64,000 nt of DNA from Terriglobia bacterium. Its GTDB lineage: Bacteria > Acidobacteriota > Terriglobia > Bryobacterales > Bryobacteraceae. Numbering within the stretch: position 1 is the stretch's first letter; each line of letters begins with the position of its first letter. Location: NCBI GenBank assembly GCA_020073305.1, contig JAIQFK010000008.1, forward strand, positions 124,001-188,000. The letters run 5' to 3'. The notes beneath the pieces are model-generated. The model did not search any database and was not told the DNA's origin. It worked only from the letters and a program-made list of their open reading frames with translations. The position numbers and the translations under genes are program-made. This document shows positions 1-9,553 of the stretch, piece after piece.

Positions 1-148
1 TGCTGGGGAGGTTTTCGGCCGTCCAGCGGCGGCCCATCTCCATCACCGCCACCTTGTACCCCTTCTCGGTGAGGCGATGCGCCGTGACGCTGCCGCCGAA
101 GCCAGAGCCAATTACGATGAAATCAAAGTCCAAGGTCGAATCTGACAT
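1..148 (-). CDS. GMC-type FAD oxidoreductase, N-terminal fragment (cut by window edge)
   Basis: Only the first 49 codons lie in the window, with the ATG at 148-146 on the minus strand. The translated start contains an FAD/NAD-binding Rossmann loop ([10 protein letters not shown]) followed by a hydrophobic strand and MEMGRRW, which is how GMC/cholesterol-oxidase-type flavoproteins begin. The rest of the protein is outside the window, so substrate cannot be judged. The upstream gene ends only 7 bases before this start on the same strand, so the two are probably co-transcribed. A generic FAD-dependent oxidoreductase is the main alternative. Confidence 0.75.
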   Translation of the reverse strand, partial: MSDSTLDFDFIVIGSGFGGSVTAHRLTEKGYKVAVMEMGRRWTAENLPS

Positions 149-155
149 GAATCCA

Positions 156-983
156 CTATTTTGTTTTTGATGGCGCCGCACATCCGCCGGGATGGAAGGG
201 GTCGCCACACTCGGCCAGCCCCGCGGGTGGACCGTCGATTTGCAGCCCCGGTTTTAGCGCGGACTCCCTCATCGATGCCAGCGTGCGTTTCAACGTCTTC
301 TCCGGATTGATGCCTACCATGGAGCCGAGGGCCCGCGTGAAGCCGCTGAATTCCCGGCTCAGTGTGATGGTCTCCGCTTGCACGTAGACTCCCTTCCCGG
401 CTTCGGCAAAACGCCAGTAAGAGTATAGCCGCTGCGCGTATCCATGGTCCTTGCCGATTTCGTGGACACTCGTCGAATACGAACGGCAACGCCATCGTTC
501 GGGGCCAACGCGCTCCCAGACCACGTCACTTTCCACGTCGAGGACGGCGGGTTCCTTCAAGCGCATCGTGAACTGAAAACGATTCTCTCCGGTGTGGCAC
601 AGCAGCTTGGAAGCCGACAGAATCTCGGGGAAATACCGCGCGCGATGGTCGTAGTCCTGGAGCATGCGGATCGTGAGATCCAGACTGCCTCCCGCAATGA
701 AAACGAGCCCAATCCAGTCGTAGAGCTGCCCGCCAGCGAGTTGATGCGGATTGGCCCCGTTGGCCGGGAGGGTGCGAATCTGCCGGCCGCGAACGAGATC
801 CTCGTTGAGAGCCGGATCGGAATCGGCCGCCACGAAGGCCGTTTGGGCGTCCATTCGCGCTTCCGCGGATTGGACATAACAATCGAAATCCCGCTCGGTT
901 TCCGGCTTCAATGGCTGCGCGTGAAGCGCTGGAATCAACAGGCAAAGGACAACCCTACACATCCATCGCTCGGCCAAATTCAT
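156..983 (-). CDS. Secreted START-like (SRPBCC-type) protein
   Basis: Encodes 275 residues if started at the ATG at 983-981. That start gives a good signal peptide ([23 protein letters not shown]); a longer in-frame reading from 1094 would bury it. The central part ([12 protein letters not shown], then alternating strands with conserved Trp/Arg) resembles the START/polyketide-cyclase fold, a lipid-binding pocket rather than a clear enzyme. No catalytic motif is seen. It precedes the flavoprotein gene at 148 by 7 bases, so a role in handling that enzyme's hydrophobic substrate is possible but is inference. The fold call rests on pattern resemblance only. Confidence 0.6.
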   Translation of the reverse strand: MNLAERWMCRVVLCLLIPALHAQPLKPETERDFDCYVQSAEARMDAQTAFVAADSDPALNEDLVRGRQIRTLPANGANPHQLAGGQLYDWIGLVFIAGGSLDLTIRMLQDYDHRARYFPEILSASKLLCHTGENRFQFTMRLKEPAVLDVESDVVWERVGPERWRCRSYSTSVHEIGKDHGYAQRLYSYWRFAEAGKGVYVQAETITLSREFSGFTRALGSMVGINPEKTLKRTLASMRESALKPGLQIDGPPAGLAECGDPFHPGGCAAPSKTK

Positions 984-1088
984 ACAGGGATATCTGAATT
1001 TATTATGCGGCAGGAAAAGACAGTTGGGAAATGGAAATCTTCGGGTCTTTGGCCCCAATCTTGCAATGCCGAATGTAGGGATTGGCAT

Positions 1089-1571
1089 ATGCATAAGCTC
1101 ATGGAAGTCGAAGAAGCCAGGGTGTTGATGACTGAAGGCAAGGAATGGGGTGTCTGGCGGTGGCTTTGGGAGAAGAGCCGCGCGCGGGCAACCAGCGACC
1201 GAGCCGTGGACGCACTCGCCGACGCGGAAAAGAAGGTGAAAGCGTCCTGGAGCGACGACCTGAAGAAGGCGTACCGCGAGTTGGAGGCACAGGCGTCCCT
1301 CAACGGTAACCTGAAGGGGAAGCGCCGGTACGAGAAGGCCAAAGAAGAGGCGAAAGACGTCGATCTGGAAATCAAGAGTGTGGTCCAGCGGGTGAAGGAA
1401 GCCGACGACGAGGCCGAGCGCGCCCGATTAGACGCGGAGGATACCTTCGATGAGGCCGAGCGGCGGCTGAGCACCGACATGGCGCGCGAAGGCGCACAGA
1501 AGGCCATGGACTCCTGGGACCTGCGCGAGAAAGCGATACGGAAGGCGGAGGCGGCGGGGCGGCGGAAGTAA
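1089..1571 (+). CDS. Charged coiled-coil protein of unknown function
   Basis: About 160 residues from the ATG at 1089, which has an AGGG at 1077-1080 at suitable spacing; an ATG at 1101 is an alternative. From about residue 35 to the end the protein is almost entirely Ala/Glu/Lys/Arg with heptad-like spacing, including a KGKRRYEKAKEEAKDVDLEI stretch, so it should be a long alpha-helical coiled coil. No signal peptide, membrane segment or known domain is visible. It is convergent with the mazF-like gene, with 7 bases between the stops. Such compositions can arise by chance in high-GC DNA, but the ribosome site and lack of competing frames favour a real gene. Confidence 0.55.
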   Translation: MHKLMEVEEARVLMTEGKEWGVWRWLWEKSRARATSDRAVDALADAEKKVKASWSDDLKKAYRELEAQASLNGNLKGKRRYEKAKEEAKDVDLEIKSVVQRVKEADDEAERARLDAEDTFDEAERRLSTDMAREGAQKAMDSWDLREKAIRKAEAAGRRK

Positions 1572-1578
1572 GGGACCG

Positions 1579-1929
1579 CTAAGCCCGATCAAAAAGCAAT
1601 TGCAGTCCGTCGCGGACCGCGTCGATCGCGCTGGCAGGAAGTTTCCCGATCCGTTCCAATAGTTCGCCTTTATCCACGGTCAAGACCTGAGAAACATTCA
1701 CCACGCTTGCCTTCGGGAGATTCGCCTCCCCTTGGCTCAGGGCGACGTTGCCGGGTGCGCGGGACAAGCGAACGTTGGACGTAATCAGGCACACGACCGT
1801 CGTGGTGATGCGGCTTCGGTTGAAGACGTCACTCTGCACGACCACGCAGGGATGGCATTCGGCCGGGGCCGCACCCGTCACTGGGCCGAAGTCGATCCAG
1901 TAGATGTCACCCTGGCGGATCTCATTCAC
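1579..1929 (-). CDS. mazF: MazF/PemK-type mRNA interferase toxin
   Basis: A 116-residue protein beginning MNEIRQGDIYWIDFGPVTG, the typical first strand and loop of the MazF/PemK endoribonuclease fold, followed by HPCVVVQSD, TTTVVCLITSN and the C-terminal VVNVSQVLTVDK strand that lines the RNA-binding face. Family members cleave mRNA at short motifs when not bound by antitoxin. The start is a GTG at 1929-1927 overlapping the antitoxin stop (GTGA), so the toxin is translationally coupled to the antitoxin. Length is normal and nothing looks damaged. Confidence 0.9.
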   Translation of the reverse strand: MNEIRQGDIYWIDFGPVTGAAPAECHPCVVVQSDVFNRSRITTTVVCLITSNVRLSRAPGNVALSQGEANLPKASVVNVSQVLTVDKGELLERIGKLPASAIDAVRDGLQLLFDRA

Positions 1930-2171
1930 CAGCGTTCCTTAATCGTCCGGCGAAACTTAGCTTTCATGCGCGCCGTGGTTCGCCGCCCTGCTAAATCGGG
2001 CTTGCCGGAGTAAACCCGGTTCAACTGCTCGGCCACCTCTTGCTGGCGTCGGCGGCGGAGATAGTCCTGGAGAGCGAGCGCGAACAGCCCACTCCGGCTC
2101 AACCCCATTTGCTGCGCGGTCTGGTCGGCCTGCTTGAGGAGGTGGTCATCGAGGGAAATGGCGGTCTTCAT
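1926..2171 (-). CDS. Ribbon-helix-helix antitoxin partner of MazF
   Basis: Encodes 81 residues starting MKTAISLDDHLLKQADQTA, the beta-strand plus helix of an RHH (CopG/MetJ-like) DNA-binding domain; LSRSGLFALALQDYLRRR is the second helix. The C-terminal half is basic and probably wraps the toxin. The ATG at 2171-2169 has a strong GGAGG at 2178-2182 (minus strand), and this choice rejects a longer reading from 2285. Antitoxins of this family repress their own operon, and a perfect short palindrome lies just upstream at 2189-2199. Confidence 0.85.
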   Translation of the reverse strand: MKTAISLDDHLLKQADQTAQQMGLSRSGLFALALQDYLRRRRQQEVAEQLNRVYSGKPDLAGRRTTARMKAKFRRTIKERW

Positions 2172-2188
2172 GGTATACCTCCATTTTG

Positions 2189-2199
2189 TACCATTGGTA
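2189..2199. promoter_or_regulatory. Palindromic operator candidate of the mazF operon
   Basis: TACCATTGGTA is a perfect inverted repeat (TACCA, one central base, TGGTA). On the minus strand it lies between a possible -10 hexamer (TATAAC, 2214-2209) and the antitoxin ribosome site, so it would sit near the transcription start. Autorepression by the RHH antitoxin is the expected use; binding is inferred. Confidence 0.5.
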
Positions 2200-2278
2200 G
2201 GACAGTTAGTTATACCAAGCGGCCTGACGCGGCTCGGGTAGGCAACGATTGGCAGGCGAAAGCGCCTGCCCCACCGCC

Positions 2279-3121
2279 TCACCACTTATCAATGTAAATC
2301 GGCTTCGCCGGAGGCTTGCCTTCGCACCAGTAGTGGTCGAAGTTGGTGATGCCGGCTAGTTCGGTCAGCGCCTGTTCGTCGATCCACTGGCGGCCCGTGC
2401 ACGCGCGTGGCTCCTGGGCGAAGATGGCGCAGGAAGCGTCGCACAGAATCTCGGGCGTGCGCCACTGGGACCGGTCAGCCATTTTCAAGTTGATGGATGC
2501 AAGGCTTTCAATGATGGTGCGAGGCCAGAGGGTGTTGGCGGCGACGTTGTCCTTCTTGTGCTCGGCAGCCAGGCCGATGGCCAGGCTGGCCATACCGTGC
2601 TTGGAAATGCTGTATCCGACTCTTCCCGGCGAGGGCTCGCAATGGAGCCGGGGGCACATGTTGAGCACGTGGCCCCACTGCTGTTTGATCATGTGCGGGA
2701 GCGCGTAATAACAGGCGATGTACGCGGCGCGGACGTTGACGCCCATCATCAGGTCGAAGCGCTTGGGCGGCGTCTGCAAAATGGGCTGCGGCCAGATGGC
2801 GCCGGCATTGTTGACCAGAATGTCCAGACGGCCAAATTCGGCGATGGTTTTCTCGATCAAGTTGCGGATGGCGTCTTCGTCGCGGACATCGGTGGCCACG
2901 GCCAACGCGCGGCAGCCCAGCGCGCGAACGGTGTCCGCAGTTTCATGGATGCTGCCGGGCAGGCGGTCGGTGGATTGCTCGCTCTTGGCGGCCACAACGA
3001 CGTCGGCGCCTTCCTGCGCTAAGCGGATGGCGAGCGCTTTGCCGATCCCGCGGCTCGAGCCGGTGACGACGGCGACACGACCGTGAAGGTCTGGATGAAG
3101 GGCGGAGGAGGTAGATGGCAT
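2279..3121 (-). CDS. Short-chain dehydrogenase/reductase of the HSDL2-like group
   Basis: A 280-residue Rossmann-fold oxidoreductase. The cofactor loop VVTGSSRGIGKA, the NNAG motif after ILVNNAGAIW, and the catalytic-pair region YSISKHG (YxxxK) are all present. The overall pattern (AAKSEQ after the second strand, RFDLMMGVNVRAAY, VAANTLWPRT) is close to the N-terminal domain of hydroxysteroid dehydrogenase-like 2 proteins, which are linked to lipid metabolism; the sterol-carrier tail of HSDL2 is absent. The usual catalytic serine strand reads LNMCPRL, with Cys where Ser is expected. It is last in the beta-oxidation operon, 94 bases after fadE. The start at 3121 leaves a nearby inverted repeat non-coding; 3145 is an alternative. 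Confidence 0.85.
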   Translation of the reverse strand: MPSTSSALHPDLHGRVAVVTGSSRGIGKALAIRLAQEGADVVVAAKSEQSTDRLPGSIHETADTVRALGCRALAVATDVRDEDAIRNLIEKTIAEFGRLDILVNNAGAIWPQPILQTPPKRFDLMMGVNVRAAYIACYYALPHMIKQQWGHVLNMCPRLHCEPSPGRVGYSISKHGMASLAIGLAAEHKKDNVAANTLWPRTIIESLASINLKMADRSQWRTPEILCDASCAIFAQEPRACTGRQWIDEQALTELAGITNFDHYWCEGKPPAKPIYIDKW

Positions 3122-3127
3122 GGTGAT

Positions 3128-3212
3128 GACGGGGACAGGCACCACCGTCCGCGACGAGCAGTCCGATTGGTGGTGAGTGTCTGGACTAGGGACAGTGGAG
3201 CCAGTCCCCGTC
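3128..3212. repeat. Nested inverted repeat in the SDR-fadE spacer
   Basis: GACGGGGAC at 3128-3136 pairs with GTCCCCGTC at 3204-3212, and inside it CACCACC at 3141-3147 pairs with GGTGGTG at 3170-3176. The element fills the spacer between the SDR and acyl-CoA dehydrogenase genes and could form a stem-loop in the transcript. It resembles REP/BIME-type intergenic elements, but I see one copy only. Confidence 0.45.
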
Positions 3213-3215
3213 GCC

Positions 3216-5009
<1,794 letters not shown>

Positions 5010-5044
5010 TTAGTACCTCGCTTGTTCGTGCAAATTGTTGATCA

Positions 5045-5070
5045 ACCGCCCCTTACGGTTGCGGCTCAGT
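5045..5070. repeat. Copy of a dispersed intergenic repeat (fadA-fadE spacer)
   Basis: This 26-base element ends in GCGGCTCAGT and matches the element at 6262-6287 at 21 of 26 positions. Its last bases overlap the fadA stop codon. A third, inverted copy is at 53837-53860. In the operon transcript the GC-rich halves could pair weakly. Confidence 0.6.
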
Positions 5071-6247
5071 TCAAGTTCTCGAAGATTCCGGCGGCGCCCA
5101 TTCCGCCGCCCACACACATGGTCACCATGCCGTACTTTGCGTGGCGACGCTTCAGTTCCTGCAGCAGACTGGCGGTGAGCTTGGCTCCGGTGCAACCTAA
5201 GGGATGTCCGAGAGCAATTGCACCGCCATTCACGTTGACTTTCGCCCTATCGAGGCCCAGCGTCTTGATAACGGCCAGCGACTGCGCCGCAAAAGCCTCG
5301 TTGAGTTCGATCACATCGATCTGATCCAAAGTCAGGCCGGCCATCTTGAGCGCCTTGGGGATGGCATACACCGGCCCGACGCCCATTTCTTCCGGCAGGC
5401 ACCCAGCGTACGCGTAGGCCACGAAACGCGCCAGCGGCTTAATGCCCAGCGCCTTGGCACGCTCCGCGGACATCACTACAGCCGCCGCCGCGCCATCCGA
5501 AGTTTGTGACGAATTGCCCGCTGTCGCTGTGCCCTTAGCATGAAAGGCAGGCTTGAGCTGCGCCAGAGCTTCGAGCGAAGTATCCGGGCGCGGTCCTTCG
5601 TCCACCTTGAATTCCAGCTCCGTGTTTTTCAGCTTCGATTTCGCGTCCGGCGCCGTGAAGGTGACGTGCACGGGGACGATCTCGGCATCGAATTTCCCGG
5701 CGGCCTGCGCGGCCAACGCCTTCTGATGGCTGGCCAAGGCGAATTGATCGGCCTCAGCGCGCCCGATGCCGTAGTGCTGCGCCACGCGTTCAGCGGTGAG
5801 GCCCATGCCGAGGTATGAATCCGGATAGTGCTCTCCGAGCCAGGGGTTGATCGAGATTTTATTGCCGCCCATCGGCACCAGCGACATGGATTCGGTGCCG
5901 CCGGCCACGATCACGTCGGCGCCTCCCGAGCGAATGCGCTCCGCCGCCAGCGCGATGGCCTGCAGGCCCGAGGCGCAGAAGCGGTTGATGGTCATGGCGG
6001 AGGATTCGACGGGCAGGCCCGCGCGCAGCGACGCGATGCGCGCCACGTTCATGCCCTGCTCGCCTTCGGGCATGGCGCAGCCGATGATCACATCCTCGAC
6101 TTCCTCGAGTTCCAGGTTGGGCACGCGCGCGAGCGCGCAGCGGATGGTCACCGCGGCCAGGTCATCCGGCCGCGTGGCGCGCAGCGTCCCTTTGGGAGCT
6201 TTGCCGACGGCGGTTCGCACCGCGCTTGCAATGACGGCTTCTTTCAT
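5066..6247 (-). CDS. fadA: Acetyl-CoA C-acyltransferase (3-ketoacyl-CoA thiolase)
   Basis: A 393-residue thiolase that cleaves 3-ketoacyl-CoA to acetyl-CoA and a shortened acyl-CoA. The nucleophile motif [12 protein letters not shown] places Cys near residue 91; the C-terminal [14 protein letters not shown] supplies the active-site histidine, and [14 protein letters not shown] the second cysteine. Length and motifs are complete. It is flanked by fadN and fadE on the same strand with spacers of 49 and 56 bases, each holding a copy of a short repeat. The order fadN-fadA-fadE is the order of the Bacillus fadNAE operon. Confidence 0.93.
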   Translation of the reverse strand: MKEAVIASAVRTAVGKAPKGTLRATRPDDLAAVTIRCALARVPNLELEEVEDVIIGCAMPEGEQGMNVARIASLRAGLPVESSAMTINRFCASGLQAIALAAERIRSGGADVIVAGGTESMSLVPMGGNKISINPWLGEHYPDSYLGMGLTAERVAQHYGIGRAEADQFALASHQKALAAQAAGKFDAEIVPVHVTFTAPDAKSKLKNTELEFKVDEGPRPDTSLEALAQLKPAFHAKGTATAGNSSQTSDGAAAAVVMSAERAKALGIKPLARFVAYAYAGCLPEEMGVGPVYAIPKALKMAGLTLDQIDVIELNEAFAAQSLAVIKTLGLDRAKVNVNGGAIALGHPLGCTGAKLTASLLQELKRRHAKYGMVTMCVGGGMGAAGIFENLN

Positions 6248-6261
6248 GATTCATTCCTCAT

Positions 6262-6287
6262 ACCGCTCCCTTTGGTCGCGGCTCAGT
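6262..6287. repeat. Copy of a dispersed intergenic repeat (fadN-fadA spacer)
   Basis: ACCGCTCCCTTTGG followed by TCGCGGCTCAGT lies wholly in the 49-base spacer between fadN and fadA. It shares 21 of 26 bases with 5045-5070 and nearly all of its core, apart from one extra base and a short variable centre, with the inverted copy at 53837-53860. Confidence 0.6.
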
Positions 6288-6296
6288 AACGAGCGG

Positions 6297-8738
6297 TCAA
6301 TTCCTCAGCGGTTTGCCCGTCTTCAGCGTGAAGGCAATCCGCTCCTGCGTCTTCTTCTCGCCACAGAGCGAGAGGAATGCCTCGCGCTCCAGATCCAGCA
6401 GATATTGCTCGCTCACGGGCGTGCCCGGCGTAACGGGGCCGCCGCACAGGACGTTCGCCACCCAGTTGGCCACTTTCGCGTCGTGCTCGCTGATGTATTC
6501 GCCTTCGCGCATCATGTGCACGGCCATTTTGAACGAAGCCAAAATGTTCTGGCCCGGAGCCGGGATATCTTCGCGCGGCACGGGCGGAGCGTAGCCAGCC
6601 ATCGCCTTGGTGCGTGCCGACTCTTTGGCGTCGGTGAGCAGCCGTTCGCGGTTCATGGTGACGCGATCTCCCGGCGCGAGAAAGCCCAGCCCGCGCGCCT
6701 CGGCCGCCGAGCTGGAGACTCTGGCCATGGCCACGGTCTCAAAGCTCCGGCGCAACGCATTCATCAGCTCGACGGACTCGGCGCGCGCGTTTCCGTGCAC
6801 GGCCGCAGCCGTTTCCACAGCGCGCAGCGTCATCTCTTTGCATCCGCCGCCGCCGGGCAGCAGGCCTACACCGGTCTCGACCAGCCCGATATAAAGCTCC
6901 GCATGGGCTTCGCGTTTCGCGGCGTGCAGCGCCATTTCGGCCCCGCCACCCAGGCACATGCCGAACGGCGCCACCACCACCGGCCGCGGGCAGAACTTGA
7001 TGGCGGCGGTCATGCGCTGAAAAGTCCGGATGTCCAAGTCGATTTCGTCCCACTCGCCTTCCTGAATGCCCAGCAGCAGTTGCATCAGGTTGGCGCCCAC
7101 CGAAAAATGGTCCGCATCGCCGCTGATGACGAAGGCCTCGAAGTTGCGCACCGCGCCGCCATCGGGCCGCAGCGTTTCGGTTACGAGGCGAAGGATATCT
7201 TCTCCGATGGCGTTCTTTTTGGAGTGAAGCTCCAGGCAGCCGACGCCATCGCCCAGGTCGACCAGCGAGACGCCGGGATTCTGACGCACCACACCGTTGG
7301 ACGCACGGAAGTTTGCGACGCACGCCACGCCCGCGGGTTCGGCCACCGGCTTGTACTTTCCTTCGGCGAGTTCGAAGCACTCCCGGCCGTGGTTCTCGTA
7401 CCAAGCGGAGGCGCCCGAAGCCAGCAGGCGGTCGACATTCGGACTGACTGGCTCGCCGGCGGCCCGCATGCGCGCGACGGTCTGCGGCACACCCGCGGCG
7501 TCCCAGAGCTGAAACGGTCCCATCTCCCAGTTGAAGCCAGCGCGCATGGCGCGGTCGACGCTTGCCACGTCGTCGGCAATCTCCGGCAGGCAATCGGCCG
7601 CGTAGTTCCACAGCGCGCTCAGCAGGCGCCAGTGAAAGCGCGCCGCTTTGTCCTTCTTGGCATCGCCGGCCAGCAGTTGCGTCAGCCGCTCCGGCAGCCG
7701 TTCGGCGTTCTTCGCCATCTCGACCGACGGCAGCGTGGGCCGCGCAGCGGGCGCGTACTCAACGGTCTTCCACTCTAGGACGAAGCGGACGTCGTTCCCT
7801 TCCGGGTCTTTTTCCTTCTTATAGAAGCCCTGCTTGGTCTTGTCGCCCAGCCAGCGCCGCTCGATCATCTGCTGGATAAATGCCGGGAGAACGATCTGCT
7901 GCTGCTGCGAACGAGCGAAGTTTCCCGCCACGTGGACCAGCACGTCGAGTCCCACCATGTCCGCCAGCCGGAAGGTGCCGGTGCGCGGCCAGCCGATGAC
8001 GGAGCCGGTCAACGCGTCCACTTCTTCGATGGTGAGATCTTCGGCCTGCATCAGCCGCACCGCCTCCAGCATGATGAAGACGCCGATGCGGTTGGCGATG
8101 AAGTTGGGCGTGTCGCGCGCGAAAACCACTTCCTTGCCCAATTGCTGGTCGGCGAAGTGGGAGATCGCCGCGATGGCATCGGGATCGGTTTCCGGCGTGG
8201 CGATGATCTCTACCAGCCGCATGTACCGAGGCGGATTGAAAAAGTGCGTTCCGAACCAACGGCGGCGAAGGGTCTCGGGCAGTTTCGCTGCGATCGACTG
8301 CACCGGCAGGCCGCTGGTGTTGGTGGTCAGGATCACGTCCTTCTTCAAGTGGGGCGCGATCTTGTCGAGGAGCGCCTGCTTGATTTCGAGATTTTCCGTC
8401 ACCGCCTCGATGACCCAGTCGCAATCGGCCAGCAGTTTGAGGTCATCCTCGAAATTACCAACCGTCATCCGCGCGGCCAGCGATGGCTCGTAAAAAGCCG
8501 CGGGCTTGGCCTTCTTGAGAGCGTCGAGTGCCTGTGCGGCGATCGCGCTGCGTGCGCCTTTCTCGGCGGGAATATCCAACAGCACCACCGGCAGCCCGGC
8601 GTTCGCCAGGTGAGCCGCAATGCGCGAGCCCATGGTTCCGGCTCCCAGCACCGCCGCTTTTCCGATGAGAATGGAGCGCGCCCGTTCGCGCGCAGACGAT
8701 CCGGTGGCAGCCGGCTCCAGAACAGTTTCAGCGATCAT
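6297..8738 (-). CDS. fadN: Bifunctional 3-hydroxyacyl-CoA dehydrogenase/enoyl-CoA hydratase
   Basis: An 813-residue enzyme covering the two middle steps of beta-oxidation. The NAD-binding dehydrogenase comes first (AAVLGAGTMGSRIAAHL, residues 29-45, then the C-terminal 3HCDH helices to about 430), and the crotonase-fold hydratase follows, with HFSVGANLMQLL as oxyanion-hole region, CLGGGAEMALH, and VETGVGLLPGGGG carrying the likely catalytic glutamate. This order is opposite to E. coli FadB and matches Bacillus FadN. The gene starts 4 bases after the tetR stop, so it is cotranscribed with its presumed regulator. Confidence 0.92.
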   Translation of the reverse strand: MIAETVLEPAATGSSARERARSILIGKAAVLGAGTMGSRIAAHLANAGLPVVLLDIPAEKGARSAIAAQALDALKKAKPAAFYEPSLAARMTVGNFEDDLKLLADCDWVIEAVTENLEIKQALLDKIAPHLKKDVILTTNTSGLPVQSIAAKLPETLRRRWFGTHFFNPPRYMRLVEIIATPETDPDAIAAISHFADQQLGKEVVFARDTPNFIANRIGVFIMLEAVRLMQAEDLTIEEVDALTGSVIGWPRTGTFRLADMVGLDVLVHVAGNFARSQQQQIVLPAFIQQMIERRWLGDKTKQGFYKKEKDPEGNDVRFVLEWKTVEYAPAARPTLPSVEMAKNAERLPERLTQLLAGDAKKDKAARFHWRLLSALWNYAADCLPEIADDVASVDRAMRAGFNWEMGPFQLWDAAGVPQTVARMRAAGEPVSPNVDRLLASGASAWYENHGRECFELAEGKYKPVAEPAGVACVANFRASNGVVRQNPGVSLVDLGDGVGCLELHSKKNAIGEDILRLVTETLRPDGGAVRNFEAFVISGDADHFSVGANLMQLLLGIQEGEWDEIDLDIRTFQRMTAAIKFCPRPVVVAPFGMCLGGGAEMALHAAKREAHAELYIGLVETGVGLLPGGGGCKEMTLRAVETAAAVHGNARAESVELMNALRRSFETVAMARVSSSAAEARGLGFLAPGDRVTMNRERLLTDAKESARTKAMAGYAPPVPREDIPAPGQNILASFKMAVHMMREGEYISEHDAKVANWVANVLCGGPVTPGTPVSEQYLLDLEREAFLSLCGEKKTQERIAFTLKTGKPLRN

Positions 8739-8741
8739 GAA

Positions 8742-9425
8742 CTATGACTCCCGATTCGATACTTTGCGCGTTCCGTTGGGATGGGGCGCCGGCCGCCCTC
8801 TTCGCGCCAGTCCCTGGGTCAGGGTCTGCGCAAATTGCGAGGCGATTTCTTCGGCCGTGCGAGCCCCCTCGGGCTCGTACCACATACAAATCCAGTTCAC
8901 GGCCCCGGCGATCGCAAAGGCCGCAATCTTGGGATCACACGGCGTAATCGAGCCGTCCTCGATCCCTTCCTGAATGAATGAGCGGAGGCGGCGATCGATC
9001 TTCCTCTTATACGTGCGCACCTCAGCCAGCGCTTTGCTGGACAAATCGCCTTCGTCCAACCGCATCACGCACCGGCCAAAATTGACCGTCATGACGTTGG
9101 CGTATGCGTAGATGAAGGCTTCCACCTTCTCCAAACCCGTTCCGCAGTGCCCGGCGATGGTCGTGAGACTCTCTTCGATGAGCCCGGTGCCCCAGCGGTA
9201 GCACTCGAGGAGGATCTCTTCCTTGCTGCGGAAGTAGTGATACAGGGCGGGTTTGGTGATGTTCAACCGCTTGGCTACGTCGTTCAACGTGGTGCGGCCG
9301 TAACTCTGCTCCAGAAACAATTGCGCCGCGGTTTGCAGGATGGCCTCGCGTTTGGTGGCGGGATCACGCCGGCGGCTGACAAACGCTTTCCAGTGTGGTT
9401 GTACCGCAACAGCCTCTCTCGCCAT
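8742..9425 (-). CDS. TetR-family regulator of the beta-oxidation genes
   Basis: About 227 residues from the ATG at 9425-9423; an in-frame ATG at 9452 adds nine residues. The N-terminal helix-turn-helix is clear (ILQTAAQLFLEQSYGRTTLNDVAKRLNITKPALYHYFRSKEEI in outline), and the helical C-terminal domain would bind a ligand. It is the first gene of the tetR-fadN-fadA-fadE-SDR set and is divergent from an acyl-CoA ligase. In other bacteria TetR-type FadR proteins sense long-chain acyl-CoA and repress such genes; here this is inferred from context. A perfect 22-base palindrome lies in the divergent promoter region. Confidence 0.88.
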   Translation of the reverse strand: MAREAVAVQPHWKAFVSRRRDPATKREAILQTAAQLFLEQSYGRTTLNDVAKRLNITKPALYHYFRSKEEILLECYRWGTGLIEESLTTIAGHCGTGLEKVEAFIYAYANVMTVNFGRCVMRLDEGDLSSKALAEVRTYKRKIDRRLRSFIQEGIEDGSITPCDPKIAAFAIAGAVNWICMWYEPEGARTAEEIASQFAQTLTQGLARRGRPAPHPNGTRKVSNRES

Positions 9426-9468
9426 GACGTGGATCAGCAACCCGATTGACACCGGGTTTTGATATTGA

Positions 9469-9490
9469 TATCTTACCCGTGGGTAAGATA
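9469..9490. promoter_or_regulatory. Palindromic TetR-type operator between tetR-fad and acyl-CoA ligase
   Basis: Arms TATCTTACCC and GGGTAAGATA flank a central GT, a perfect 22-base inverted repeat. It lies 44 bases upstream of the tetR ATG and 64 bases upstream of the ligase ATG. TTGATA hexamers at 9459-9464 and 9465-9470 could act as -35 elements for the plus-strand gene, so a bound repressor would block the promoter. The TTACCnnnnGGTAA-like core is typical of TetR-family sites. Confidence 0.75.
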
Positions 9491-9553
9491 AAAAGCAAGA
9501 AGAACGCCGCCTCTCGTTACCCCACCCCTAGGAAGACGGCGGGAGATGCGCAG

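Noticed and set aside
5847-7778. A 643-codon open frame on the plus strand
   Set aside because: It runs antisense to fadA and fadN, is His/Arg-rich without any domain, and reflects high third-position GC.
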